A DNA stretch of 64,000 nucleotides, taken from assembly GCF_029227915.1 (NCBI RefSeq), contig NC_079884.1, positions 13,702,001 through 13,766,000 of the forward strand. The letters are read 5' to 3'. Numbering within the stretch: position 1 is the first letter of the stretch; the number at the start of each line of letters is the position of its first letter. A program made the translations under genes and the position numbers. Below are positions 21,976-31,635 of this stretch, one piece after another. The notes under the pieces were generated by a model. That model saw nothing but the letters and a program-made list of their open reading frames with translations. It was not told where the DNA came from and did not search any database. The stretch comes from Hydractinia symbiolongicarpus. Taxonomy: Eukaryota; Cnidaria; Hydrozoa; Anthoathecata; Hydractiniidae.

Positions 21976-24517
21976 ATGGCAGAAGTAGGCTGGGATGATG
22001 TAACTTATTTGAGAAAAAAAGCACCGCGAGCAAGTGAGAACAAGTCAAGCAAGGTTTGTTATTACAACAAATCAGAATTTTTAATTTAATTTGACATTAA
22101 AAGGTGTAACAAGAAATAGCTAATTAGCCTTATCAGTCATTAACTGGAAAATTTGACGTTTCGGGAAAGGCAATGGCAATTATAATAACCTAATAAGAAT
22201 TTAAAAAGGTTAAAAACGATAATGCAAGAAAAACGTAACCTTCTACAAAACCTTTTTAATCTTACCAATGTTTCCCTTTTGTACCCATTGTAGAAATCCT
22301 TTGTCATTTTTCTTTTCTATGTGAACTGTTTTTCCAGGCTATAAATGCTGCAATGCGATCTGGTGGACAAATCGAAACCTCAAAGAAATGTATGTATAGA
22401 AACTTGTTCATCTCTTTTTTCTTCTCATAAACACCACACCCAAAATATGAAATTTGTAACCACCGTCCTTTTTTAGAGGAAATAGTGTCATGTATTGTAC
22501 TTTCAGATGTGTATCTGTTTAAGTTTTTGTTTCATGGACCGGAGTGCTCTATTTTTTTTACTATCAGACGTGTACCTGTTTAAGTTTTTGTTTCATAGAC
22601 GGGGGTGGTGGTAATAAACAACATATCGGTGGGCGTGACACTTCAGCAGTGTGCAGAGATACAGAGGAAACTAAAAGTTAGTAATTTTTTTTGCAAATTA
22701 TTTGTTAAATTTATTTGAAGGTTAACCTCTATTTCCGCAGGGTTGGACGGGGCGCACACAAATAAAGTGGAGCAAAGTATCAACAGTGGATTGCCACTGG
22801 TTAAGGGGTTAATATATAAGAGAATTTTTTTCCTTGTTTCTTTTTAGTTGAAACAGTTTCATTGGATGTTGGAAAAATAATACAAAAAGGAAGACTGGAA
22901 AAAAATCTGACACAAAAAGATCTTGCAACGGTAATTTTAGACTTCACCTTTGATAGTGTGTCAAATCATGTCAAATAACACGTTTAAAAAAATCGTTGAA
23001 TATTTCTTCTACCACCGGCCTCTTTGGTACTAAAGGGAATAGAATTGCATGTTTATTTTGTTTTGGTTTAATATCCAAACCTGGATATAATTACTGTTAG
23101 CAACTAAATGTGAGTCGTGGTAGTTCTTCGTGTATTCTAGCACAGAGAACAAAAAATTGCTAAATAGCAAATGCAAGTATCTAAAAACATGTTGTACCAT
23201 TTACCTTCAAAAAAAGAAGCCATTTTTAAGCAACAGCCAACCTATATATTGAGTTATATAGTAGAAACAACAGGAATTTCATATCCGAGCCTTTTCTTGT
23301 GCTAAAAGTCAACGAAGTTTTCTATAACATGAGAGTTTGGGCATCTCGAGTAGACAGTACTCATGTTGCAACACGGTTGATCCTGTAAAATACAGAAATT
23401 AAGCAACTTTAAGCCTTAGCCTATAATTTTGTGTTGCTTATACAAAGAGTGTCATTAAAAATCTTACTTGATTAGTGGTACCTTAAAATAAGACTAGGTG
23501 AACTTGAAAACCCTAAATATCCGTCATTCTCTACAAAACTCTTGAAATACTCCTCCGACAAATGATGTTATAAAGTAGTATGTTGTGTTTGCATATTTTT
23601 AACCTTTCTTGCAGCTCTTATAAGCTCTTTCTATAACGATATTAGAAATCCATCAAATTTCGAATTATTATCCTGATCAAATTTATTCTTGAAAAAATGC
23701 TAGTGTGATAAGATTCGTTATGAGATTGTTATTGAAAAAAAACAATCCATTAACATTGGTTAATTTTCTATATTTACTGCGGCTTTTCTATTTCATAAAA
23801 TTTATACAAAAAAGTTCTTTATAGATTTCAAAGAAAGAATTTATAAGTCAGTAAAAAATGTATTCGATTTTCCAGACTTTTGTACACTTCCCCTTCTGTC
23901 GTCAACTTGTTTCCAATTTCTTTCTTTAGAAAATCAACGAAAAACCTCAAGTTATAAATGATTACGAAGCTGGCCGAGCAATACCTAATAATCAGATTCT
24001 CAGCAAGATCGAACGAATCATTGGTAAGTCTTAACAATCATCGTACCTATGTTCTCGTACAACATCGTTAGTCAGAAGTCCCTAATAACAACTTTTGCTC
24101 CTTGTGGTAGAGCGTTCGCTTCCGGGGCGGGGGGTCTTGGGATCAAACCCGGCCGAGTCATACCAGAACCAGAGACTATAAAAGTGTGAATCTAGCTGTT
24201 GCGAATTTCGCAAATTTTATCCAAATTCGCGAAAGTTTATGTTGCAAAATTTTTTAAAAGCATCAAATCGCGAAAGTTTATGAACGCGAAAAAAATTAAA
24301 CTGTAACAAAAGTAAGAGAATCTGGACCACATCGATCTGTTTCGGTTTCTGTTTTCTGCTTTAATAATAAACTGCGAATATTATGGCGGATTTCATCGTT
24401 GCCAATCTTTTCTGCACTAAATGTATTTTATATAATTTATAATGTTTTTACTTGTTAGGGCTAAAACTTCGTGGAAAGGAAAAAGGCCAGCCGATCGTAC
24501 CCAAGGGTAAGAAGTGA
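21976..24517 (+). CDS. EDF1/MBF1: Multiprotein-bridging factor 1 (EDF1), six exons
   Basis: A transcriptional coactivator that bridges bZIP and nuclear-receptor activators to TBP and, in other organisms, also senses collided ribosomes. Exons: 21976-22053, 22338-22389, 22599-22676, 22848-22930, 23930-24023, 24459-24517; total 147 residues, close to the 148 of human EDF1. Residues 1-70 are the MBF1 N-terminal domain ([10 protein letters not shown]...SKK...NKQH). Residues about 78-132 are the Cro/C1-type helix-turn-helix ([38 protein letters not shown]). The start ATG follows a 3' splice-like TTTAG by nine bases, so a 5' UTR intron or spliced-leader addition is likely. The last exon contains a GGTAAGA donor just before its stop, see the alternative exon at 25011. 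Confidence 0.95.
22500..22608 (+). repeat. Tandem duplication covering an MBF1 3' splice site
   Basis: A segment of about 50 bp (CAGA(T/C)GTGTA(T/C)CTGTTTAAG, then TTTTTGTTTCAT) occurs twice, 60 bp apart, just before MBF1 exon 3. The distal copy reads TTTCATAG and gives the exon 3 acceptor. In the proximal copy the same position reads TTTCATGG, so the AG is lost. Confidence 0.8.
24095..24205 (+). mobile_element. tRNA-derived SINE (family B), short copy
   Basis: A box A-like TGGTAGAGCGTTCGC and a box B-like GGGATCAAACCCGG are followed by GAGTCAT...AGAGACTATAAAAGTGTGAATC. The same order and wording occur at 49328-49620, so this is a repeat family and not a tRNA gene. It lies in MBF1 intron 5. 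Confidence 0.7.
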
Positions 24518-25010
24518 CCGGTCACTTTGTGGAGCGGAATTTGGTAAACGAAGCATAGTGATGTTTAGCAAGAGAACTCTCTGTTAAGAATGTAAAAAAA
24601 AAACATTTAAAGTGACATTAAAGAAACTTATCTTCATATAAGCTGGTGTTAAATTCGATAAAATAGACCTTTTTCGAACTTTAAGGGTTTTTTCCAACTT
24701 GTTATATGTTTTCTTCCGATCACTCCGAAGTTCATTCAAGTGTTTTTTAATTTGCCCCTCAATTCCACGTAAGGAATTACTGTTTACGCACTCAATTTAT
24801 GGTCCAATGTGACATAATTAAAAAAACCGTTGTATCTTGCAATATATCTTTGACAAAAATTGTATTTGATCAAGTCTGTTTAGAATATTTAGTTATATAT
24901 TCGGGAAAGGTGTCTTAAAAAGTTTATTGCCCTGAGCAGGCGTCTTCCTTCTTATTGTAAATATATGTCTTGCGTTTTTTTTCTTTTTAAAAAGATTGTT
25001 GTTTTTTCAG

Positions 25011-25060
25011 AAGACAACAAGTCACGTGATGTTGCACACAATGCTGCTCAGATTCTCTGA
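25011..25060 (+). CDS. Candidate alternative last exon of MBF1
   Basis: A strong acceptor (TTGTTGTTTTTTCAG, ending 25010) precedes a short frame that ends in TGA at 25058-25060. Spliced to the GGTAAGA donor inside the normal last exon (after 24506), the frame stays open. It would replace the terminal GKK with about 16 residues (EDNKSRDVAHNAAQIL). Phase matches (one base plus two). Inferred from splice signals only. Confidence 0.4.
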
Positions 25061-25244
25061 AACTTGCGATCTCACGTGTTGAAAACAATTCCCTGTTACA
25101 GGTTTTTTTATAAGAACATCGTTAAGAACACGTTAAGAACGGACTCAGCCTGAATTTTTCTATGCATTAGAAGAATATAGAGCAGTGTGTCTATGATTAC
25201 TGGCAAACAATTATTTCTGAACAGTTTTTCCTGATTTTACTAAA

Positions 25245-25834
25245 GCCACGGAGACACGAGATAATTTTTTTCAGGCCATGGTAACAAATTTAATTTTGTT
25301 ACTATTGCCCAAAAATTTTATTGTGTCGCCACATTTGTGCAAATGCAACATCATTCAGCAAAAAAAAATTCAATAAAATTGCTGCATTGTGATTGGTCGC
25401 ACGCAAAAGTGTTGCATCAGAATTTTTGCAGCAAGTGGCGAGACGGAGAATATAGACTTTTTTATAAATTATTGCGCAATAGTATGCCTCGTATTGAAAA
25501 CGAGACAAGCAGTGCTAAACTTTTTTGTAAACAAAATGTCGGAGGGGAGTACGAAGAAAAAACATATAAGATCTTAGAAAAGACGTTTTCTTTGCTGCTG
25601 GTAACGTTTTTTTTTGTTAAACACAACATTTTTTTGTTGCTGGTAACAAGATACAAGATCAAATCGATTTGATTTTGTATCTTGTTACTGGCAACAAAAA
25701 TAATGTTGCGAGTAACAAAAAAATGTTGTGAGCAACCAAAAGCTTTTCTGGCGACACAAGTTAATATTTTTAGGCGATAGTAATTAACATAAATGTTACT
25801 ATCACCTGAAAATATTGTCTCGTGTCCCCGTGGC
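25245..25834. mobile_element. 590-bp foldback MITE
   Basis: The left end GCCACGGAGACACGAGATAA and the right end complementary to GCCACGGGGACACGAGACAA form TIRs of about 30 bp with few mismatches, continuing to TTTTCAGG. The centre (about 25646-25690) is itself a long palindrome around ATCGAT (AACAAGATACAA...TTGTATCTTGTT), and TGTTGC/GCAACA-type motifs repeat on both sides. Non-coding; frames inside are by-products of the inverted structure. Confidence 0.75.
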
Positions 25835-26212
25835 ATAACACATGTATGTTTTTAAAGTGAGATAACTTCAACATTGTTACAAGTCTTCATCACCATCCCT
25901 AAATCTTACCATATATCCACCTATTTTTCAAAAAATTGGTTGAAATTTGTAAAAAATAAGCACATTCAGTCTCAGCTTAAATTTAGACTTGTCTCTAAAA
26001 CATTGTTAAGCGATAGAACTAAGTCAGGTTTTGTCGGGAAAAATTGGTTACTTCTAAGGCAGAAGCTTTAAAAAAAAACCTCGGTCTAAGTAAGCATTTA
26101 TTTTTGATCAAAACTGAAGTTTGTGAAAATTTATTTTCGCGAAATTTGGATTTTTTTCCCTTGATTCAAAAAACCGCTTACAATTATTCTCTCTAATGTA
26201 CGTATCAATATA

Positions 26213-26749
26213 TTAAGGTGGTAGTTACCCTTTTAAAATTCAAAAAAAAAATTTTTTTTAGATATATACCAGGACTAATTTTCAGACTATATTAAAAGCA
26301 TTTTCCTTTTTCTTTAAAGTTTTTAGACATGCAGCTATAACACGGTGTGCGGAAACATCTTTACATTGAATATTTATCTTCAACAGCGTTTTATGCAGCA
26401 GAGGATGTTTCCCAAGAATCATTTGAAAAAACCGAAAGCCTATTGTTGCAAAAATGTAAATGAAGAAAAATAAACTCCACACACCCTTTTTAACATGGTT
26501 TATTAAAATTTTCAATAAGTTATTCAAAAATTATTTAAAAACGGGATGTGATGAAAAATTAAAAGATTGAAAAAAGTTGGAGCTCGTAGAAGCAAATATT
26601 TTTCTTGTTTATACATTTTTAACTAGGAATTTCTGCTGACTCAGCAATTTAGATAATGAGGTAAAATCATTTTATTATGTCCATATTTTTAGAACATAGT
26701 AAAGAAGATTTGAAATATACAGCTAAAAAAAGGGTTACTGCCACTTTAA
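26213..26749. mobile_element. MITE with TTAA ends
   Basis: TTAAGGTGGTAGTTACCCTTT at the left and the reverse complement of TTAAAGTGGCAGTAACCCTTT at the right form TIRs of about 20 bp with three mismatches. Both lie on TTAA, a target signature of piggyBac- and Kolobok-type elements. There is no transposase. A related single end (ATTAAGGTAGCGGTATGG) lies at about 56183-56200. Confidence 0.65.
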
Positions 26750-27420
26750 TAGAAATTTCTACTCCAGCAGTCATTCTTCTATAAAAGCCGTTGAAAAATA
26801 ATATAAATTGGGAGAAAAATGTCATCAAATTCCCTTTTCGCGAATTTTAATTTTAGCAAAATATTAAGACTCGCTAACTGGAACTTTTTGTTATCATGAA
26901 AAAATATCGTTTCCAATGGAATCAACTCTAGGCAAAAGGCACAGAAAACAGCGTATCAAGTTGTTATTTTGAGCTGCTGGAACATTTATTTCAGAAAGTA
27001 AAAATACTTCGATGACCCATTAAAAACCTGAAATACAATTGATTTGATTTTTCCTTTGTCTAATCATCGGTACTTTTTATTCAGTCTGGGGGGGGGAGAG
27101 AATTCCGCCCCTGAAGGGTTTTTTAATAACTCCTTAAAGCCATGTTGCATGCCTGCGATACTTGCTTAGTTTTAAATTTATCTATCAGACACCTGCATAG
27201 CAGATTTTTAGGTCCCATACCTTTCAAAGGCTTTGATATTGGCATTACTCGAAACTACCCCTAAAAATCTCTATAAAACCATAATGAGGAAAATATAATA
27301 ACTCTTGTTAAGATTTTCCTTAGAACTTTAAACTTGCAACACAATATTGTTTCCTCAAGAGGAATCATTTTGCATAGTTTGGACACGTGATTAATCCGAT
27401 TTCCCAGTTTTTGCAGAAAA
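26750..27420. other. Spacer, no gene recognised
   Basis: AT-rich sequence with CGCGAATTTT-type motifs that recur across the window, and a G-run (about 27089-27097). No coding or bounded repeat structure could be supported. Confidence 0.4.
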
Positions 27421-27424
27421 ACCC

Positions 27425-27690
27425 GTGTTTTCGGGCAATGAAGTCGCTCTAGAACTAAAGTAATTGAATTCTAAGCAGATAGTGGCATTTTGAATTAATT
27501 TTAAACATTTGATGACGTCACAGAAAATGTGGTGACGCAAGCAAAATTTATTGTTGCCATTTTGTTCCTTTTGTGACGTACTATAAGTGTACTAAGCTTC
27601 ATTCGATTTGGACGAGCGCACCATGCCCCCCCCCCTACCCCCGCCCAGTCATGATATGTTCGAAAACCCCCGGACCGAATAGGGTGGGAA
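27425..27690 (+). repeat. Interspersed repeat, copy 2 (paired with 10660-10940)
   Basis: Same landmark order as copy 1: GTAATTGAATT, GACGTCACAGAAAATGTG, GTGACGCAAGCAAA, TTTGTGACGTACTA, C-rich run, TATGTTCGAAAA, CCCCGGACCGAATAGGG. Copy 2 lacks a few bases at the right end (ACCGAATAGGG versus ACCACCGAATAGGG). Confidence 0.7.
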
Positions 27691-28093
27691 CAGTCAGTCT
27701 CGTTTTGCTTCTGGTTCGCAACTTCTGCTTATTTTGCTCTAAGTCACTTGTTAAACCGTAAAAAGGTTTTACAATTATTTAAATTATTCTATTCAAAATT
27801 ATCAATTTTTAATTTTTACCACAAATGCGCATAAAAAAATCATCCCTATTCAGCTAATGTTTGATTTTCCCTGCATCTAAAAAACTTGCTCTCCATTGTA
27901 AATGCTAGATTTTAGATAAACAATTCTCAAATTCAACACATTGCACTAAAAATCACCAATGGTGGAGAGTTATGAATAAATAGAAAAGGATAAGAACATT
28001 TCAACAATATTTGACAAACCAATTTCACGAAAATTCATTTTAGGCAGCTGACCTAAAACAACAAAGTAACTTTTTTATATTAACTTTGCACGA

Positions 28094-28828
28094 ATGCGTG
28101 TCCATGCAACCAACATGCGCTTGCTTCGACGGAATTTACCATGCATTCTATTGGCTACATTTTTGGGAATCATGATGTTTATGTGTGGTTGGCTGTTTGG
28201 TCAGGGCTGTTCTGATAAAGAATGCGCGTCAAGAAGACAAAATAACGGAGATAAAGAAATTAAAGAGGGATACCTAAAACAGTTAGCAAATTTACATGAG
28301 TTGTTATTAAAATCTAGTAATGGCGGGAAAATTATTGACAAAAACGATATTTTTCATGGTATAAACAAGAGTTTGAAACAGATGCAGAAAAAAAATGAAA
28401 ATAATTACGTGCCTCAAAATAATATTTATATTTCCAACACGAAGAAGCCTGAAGTGGCACGAAAGAAAGATAAGGCACTCTTAGACACAAAGGTTCAAAT
28501 GGGTAACCTACTTGAACCAGTTCCTGATTATATTCAAATAAGAGAGGCTGACAGCCCTACAGTTGGTGATTTTGTATGTGGTGGTTCCGCCGTACCAAAT
28601 TGCTGTGCTTTTTATGTAGAGAATATCGCCCAAGCAAAGAAAATTTGTGATTCTTATCGCGATCAATGCGAAGGATTTGTTTTAAGCAGTTTAAGCGCAT
28701 CGGCTGTAAAAGTGGAATATTCTGTTTACCTGAAGTCAACTGTGTCTGCCATGACAAAAAACTTTTTAACAGATTTTTTTGTGAAAACGAAATTTATTAA
28801 AAATATTGGCTGGAGGAAAGCGAAATAA
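28094..28828 (+). CDS. Unrecognised single-exon type II membrane protein
   Basis: An intact 244-residue frame, which could also start at 28115 (residue 8). After a short basic N-terminus (MRLLRRN), residues about 16-36 form one hydrophobic helix without a typical cleavage site, so a signal anchor with luminal or extracellular C-terminus is likely. A Lys/Asn-rich, low-complexity stem follows (about 45-135). The C-terminal domain (about 155-240) has Cys in FVCGG, NCCAF, KKICDS and DQCEGF, then a YLKS motif. A Cys-paired fold resembling a PAN/apple-like sugar- or protein-binding module is possible, but I cannot place it in a family. An AATAAA lies at 28897-28902. The absence of introns amid intron-rich neighbours suggests a retrocopy or a naturally intronless gene. 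Confidence 0.65.
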   Translation: MRVHATNMRLLRRNLPCILLATFLGIMMFMCGWLFGQGCSDKECASRRQNNGDKEIKEGYLKQLANLHELLLKSSNGGKIIDKNDIFHGINKSLKQMQKKNENNYVPQNNIYISNTKKPEVARKKDKALLDTKVQMGNLLEPVPDYIQIREADSPTVGDFVCGGSAVPNCCAFYVENIAQAKKICDSYRDQCEGFVLSSLSASAVKVEYSVYLKSTVSAMTKNFLTDFFVKTKFIKNIGWRKAK

Positions 28829-30007
28829 ACATGTACTAAACAAAGCACTCAGATGCTAATTTGGAATGAGAAATTTACGTGGGATGTTTGTGGAGGAATA
28901 AAAGTTTGCGACATTTAAGTAAAAGACGTTCACATCATTACAGTAAATTACTATTCAATCAGGAGAAACATTCGCCAAACTAATTTTGTGACTTTCCAAC
29001 AACCCTGATAAATCTTCAACAAACACAAACGTGCGAAATAAAGTAATGTCTGTTTTTGTCGAGAATAAAGTTTAAATTTGTTTATTTGCGGGAATAAATT
29101 TTCGCGAATAGGTATTTATTCTATGTTTTAAATATAAACTTTCGTGGATGCAACCAAAATTTGTTTGTTCGTGAAAGTCTTTTCTATTTGAAGTAACTGT
29201 TACGTGAAATTTTAATTTGAACCTCGTTCACAGGGTTATTTTTCACTTCTTAACATTAGGAACAAGAAGTTAAAAAAGAGCCCTGGGGACTAGGCTGATG
29301 TTTTTGTGTTTATTGGGTTTAAAAAATTAATTCTCAACAAAAGCCTTAATCTAGGCCTAACTTTTGCAGATCACTTTTTAAAAAACGTTCGCGGAAAAAA
29401 CTTTTGCAAAAAGAGAAAAAATCCTGAATTTTTCTGACGCCACTCAACCCGATTACCTTCTAACTAAGAAAAGCCAACTAAGCGCATGTTGGGAAGGAAT
29501 GAAAAACATCAATCTTAATTTTTCTTATATCATGCAATTCTTTGCGACACACTATAATGCGAACTTGTTCTCCGGCTTCTTTTTTTTTTGAAAAACATTA
29601 ACGACAAGACGTAAATGTCGTAAAGTGCAAGCTACCATGAGTCTACTACCTATTTACGTGTACAGTAGACTGCTACTGCCACACAAAACCCCGGTAGCAA
29701 TAAAAAATGGCGCGAAGAAATTTAACTTTAGGACATCTTAAAAAACACACACAGAAACGAAATTTAAAAAATAAATATCATGTATTCATAAAAAATATAT
29801 AAAATAGACCTAAATGTATGAAATTATATAAAATGTATCTATATTAAAAATGACCGTATAAAAAAACCCATAAGTTAGCTGTCATAAAATTTATATATAA
29901 AATTAAAGATTTTAGTCCTAGTCCTCTTCCGACTAGTATTTGCTTTACGTCTTCATACTCTCTATTCATAAATGACCAAAGTTTCTTCCACATAATAGCA
30001 AACGACT
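28829..30007. other. Convergent spacer
   Basis: 3' flanks of the unknown membrane protein (+) and of the collagen galactosyltransferase (-). It contains the 29220-29302 hairpin element and several TTCGCGAA-like motifs (about 29040-29190). No further gene seen. Confidence 0.5.
29220..29302. mobile_element. Small hairpin MITE (AACCTCGTCCC family)
   Basis: AACCTCGTTCACAGGG...CACTTCTTAAC faces GAAGTTAAAAAAGAGCCCTGGGGACTAGG. The two arms of about 35 bp are imperfect inverted repeats around a short loop. Confidence 0.55.
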
Positions 30008-31570
30008 TCAGAGTTCACCGTGCGTAACCTGTGGTACACTTGGAGAGCGGCTTTCTTCTTTCGGATTGATTTGATCGGCTTGCATTTTTGGCGCCTTACC
30101 AGATTTCTCGTTTTCAAGTTTTTGATGATACTTCTTCACATCCTCTCCTTGAATTGTCAACGTGTCTTCAGTATCGCTGACATATCCGTCATCGCCGATG
30201 TAATGTGTTGGGTAAATTAATAGCGGTTCTGCTGAGAGACCAATCAGATCGCGTGGCGAAAACCGTTCTTTTAACCAAGTGCTTAAAACGTAACCATTTG
30301 CATATGAGCAACAATAACAGCAAAACACACCAACAGCAGAATAACAAACGACAACAACAAAAACAAAAATAATAACAACAGCAAAAACAACAACAACAAC
30401 AACCAACAATAAACAACAATAATAAACAATAACAAAACAACAACAAAAACAAAAACAATAACAGCAACAAACAACCACAACAACAACAACAAACAACAAA
30501 GACAGCTTACTCAGGATGTTCATCAAACATGATAGGAATATATTCATCCACGGGCACCATTTTAGGAAGTGGGTTTCCATTGATCAATTTCTTCGCTCCA
30601 CTCAAACGGATAACATAACCAAGTGTCCAGTAGGAATATTTTGCCCACACGATTTTATCGGAACCAGTGACGTAATGTTCAGGGTCGCGTGACATATGTT
30701 TACGTCCAAAATACCTTAAAAATGACGAAATTTCTATAGACATATATTAATATTGTCCTAAAGATGTGCTGAAATCTCCTTTTACCTTCAAAGTTTGTCG
30801 GCTAAAATTTTTGTCGCTCCTAAAATTCCTTACTTCAAAATTTGCCACTTAGGGTCTACCAAAAATTAAAGTTGAAAAGTAATTTGGACGTAGTAGTCAA
30901 GAGGTTGGCTAGGAATCTAATTCTTACGGAGCAAAATATCCAAAAACATTATACAGACTTTTTCTTGAATACTTAAAACTACATAAACTTTACAAGATAT
31001 TTAATTTTTAAGAATTTGAATTAGCCTAAATCATTCTACATAATTTGTCTGTCCATAATTTCGTTGGCTTAAAAGTTTCAAGAGAATAAATCTCGCTGGT
31101 ATACAATCTCGTGGATTCTTCTAGTTAAGTATCCCCAGCGTTATACAGGAAAGTGGATAAAAAAAGTAAACAATTGATTAAGTCTTACATAACATCCCAA
31201 CTCAAATCCTTCAAAAGATCTTTGGACTGACGTACAACTTCGTCCATTTTGTGACGAAAGTTCGTTTCAAAACGAACGTCATCTTCTAAGACAAGAACGA
31301 ACTCCAAATTTCTATCAATGATCTAAAAATATTATACAAACTTATTAGGAACGAACTCGACTAAAAATATGGAAAATTATATAAACGTGAATACAAAGAC
31401 GAACGTTAGTATGCATTTTGATAGGCAAAAATAGATGGAGGACTTAGAGCTAAAAACCTGAAGAAAAAAATTAAAAGTGAACTCCGAAGAAAGTGGCACA
31501 CGTGAATACAAGTATAAACTTCTCTTATTAGTAGGTCAAGTACCACACAGACAGACAGGCAGGAGTTATC

Positions 31571-31635
<65 letters not shown>

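Noticed and set aside
24105-24160. Possible tRNA gene (box A and box B spacing)
   Set aside because: The same head plus non-tRNA body recurs at 49.3 kb, and the acceptor stem does not close; it is a SINE head.
25337-25836. Overlapping frames of 60-120 codons on both strands
   Set aside because: They lie entirely in a foldback MITE and arise from its inverted arms.
30189-30580. Long Val/Leu/Cys-rich open frames on the minus strand
   Set aside because: They are translations of a CAA/TTG microsatellite within an intron of the galactosyltransferase.
31571-31634. Regularly spaced repeats considered as a CRISPR-like array
   Set aside because: Pure tetranucleotide microsatellite without spacers, in an animal genome.
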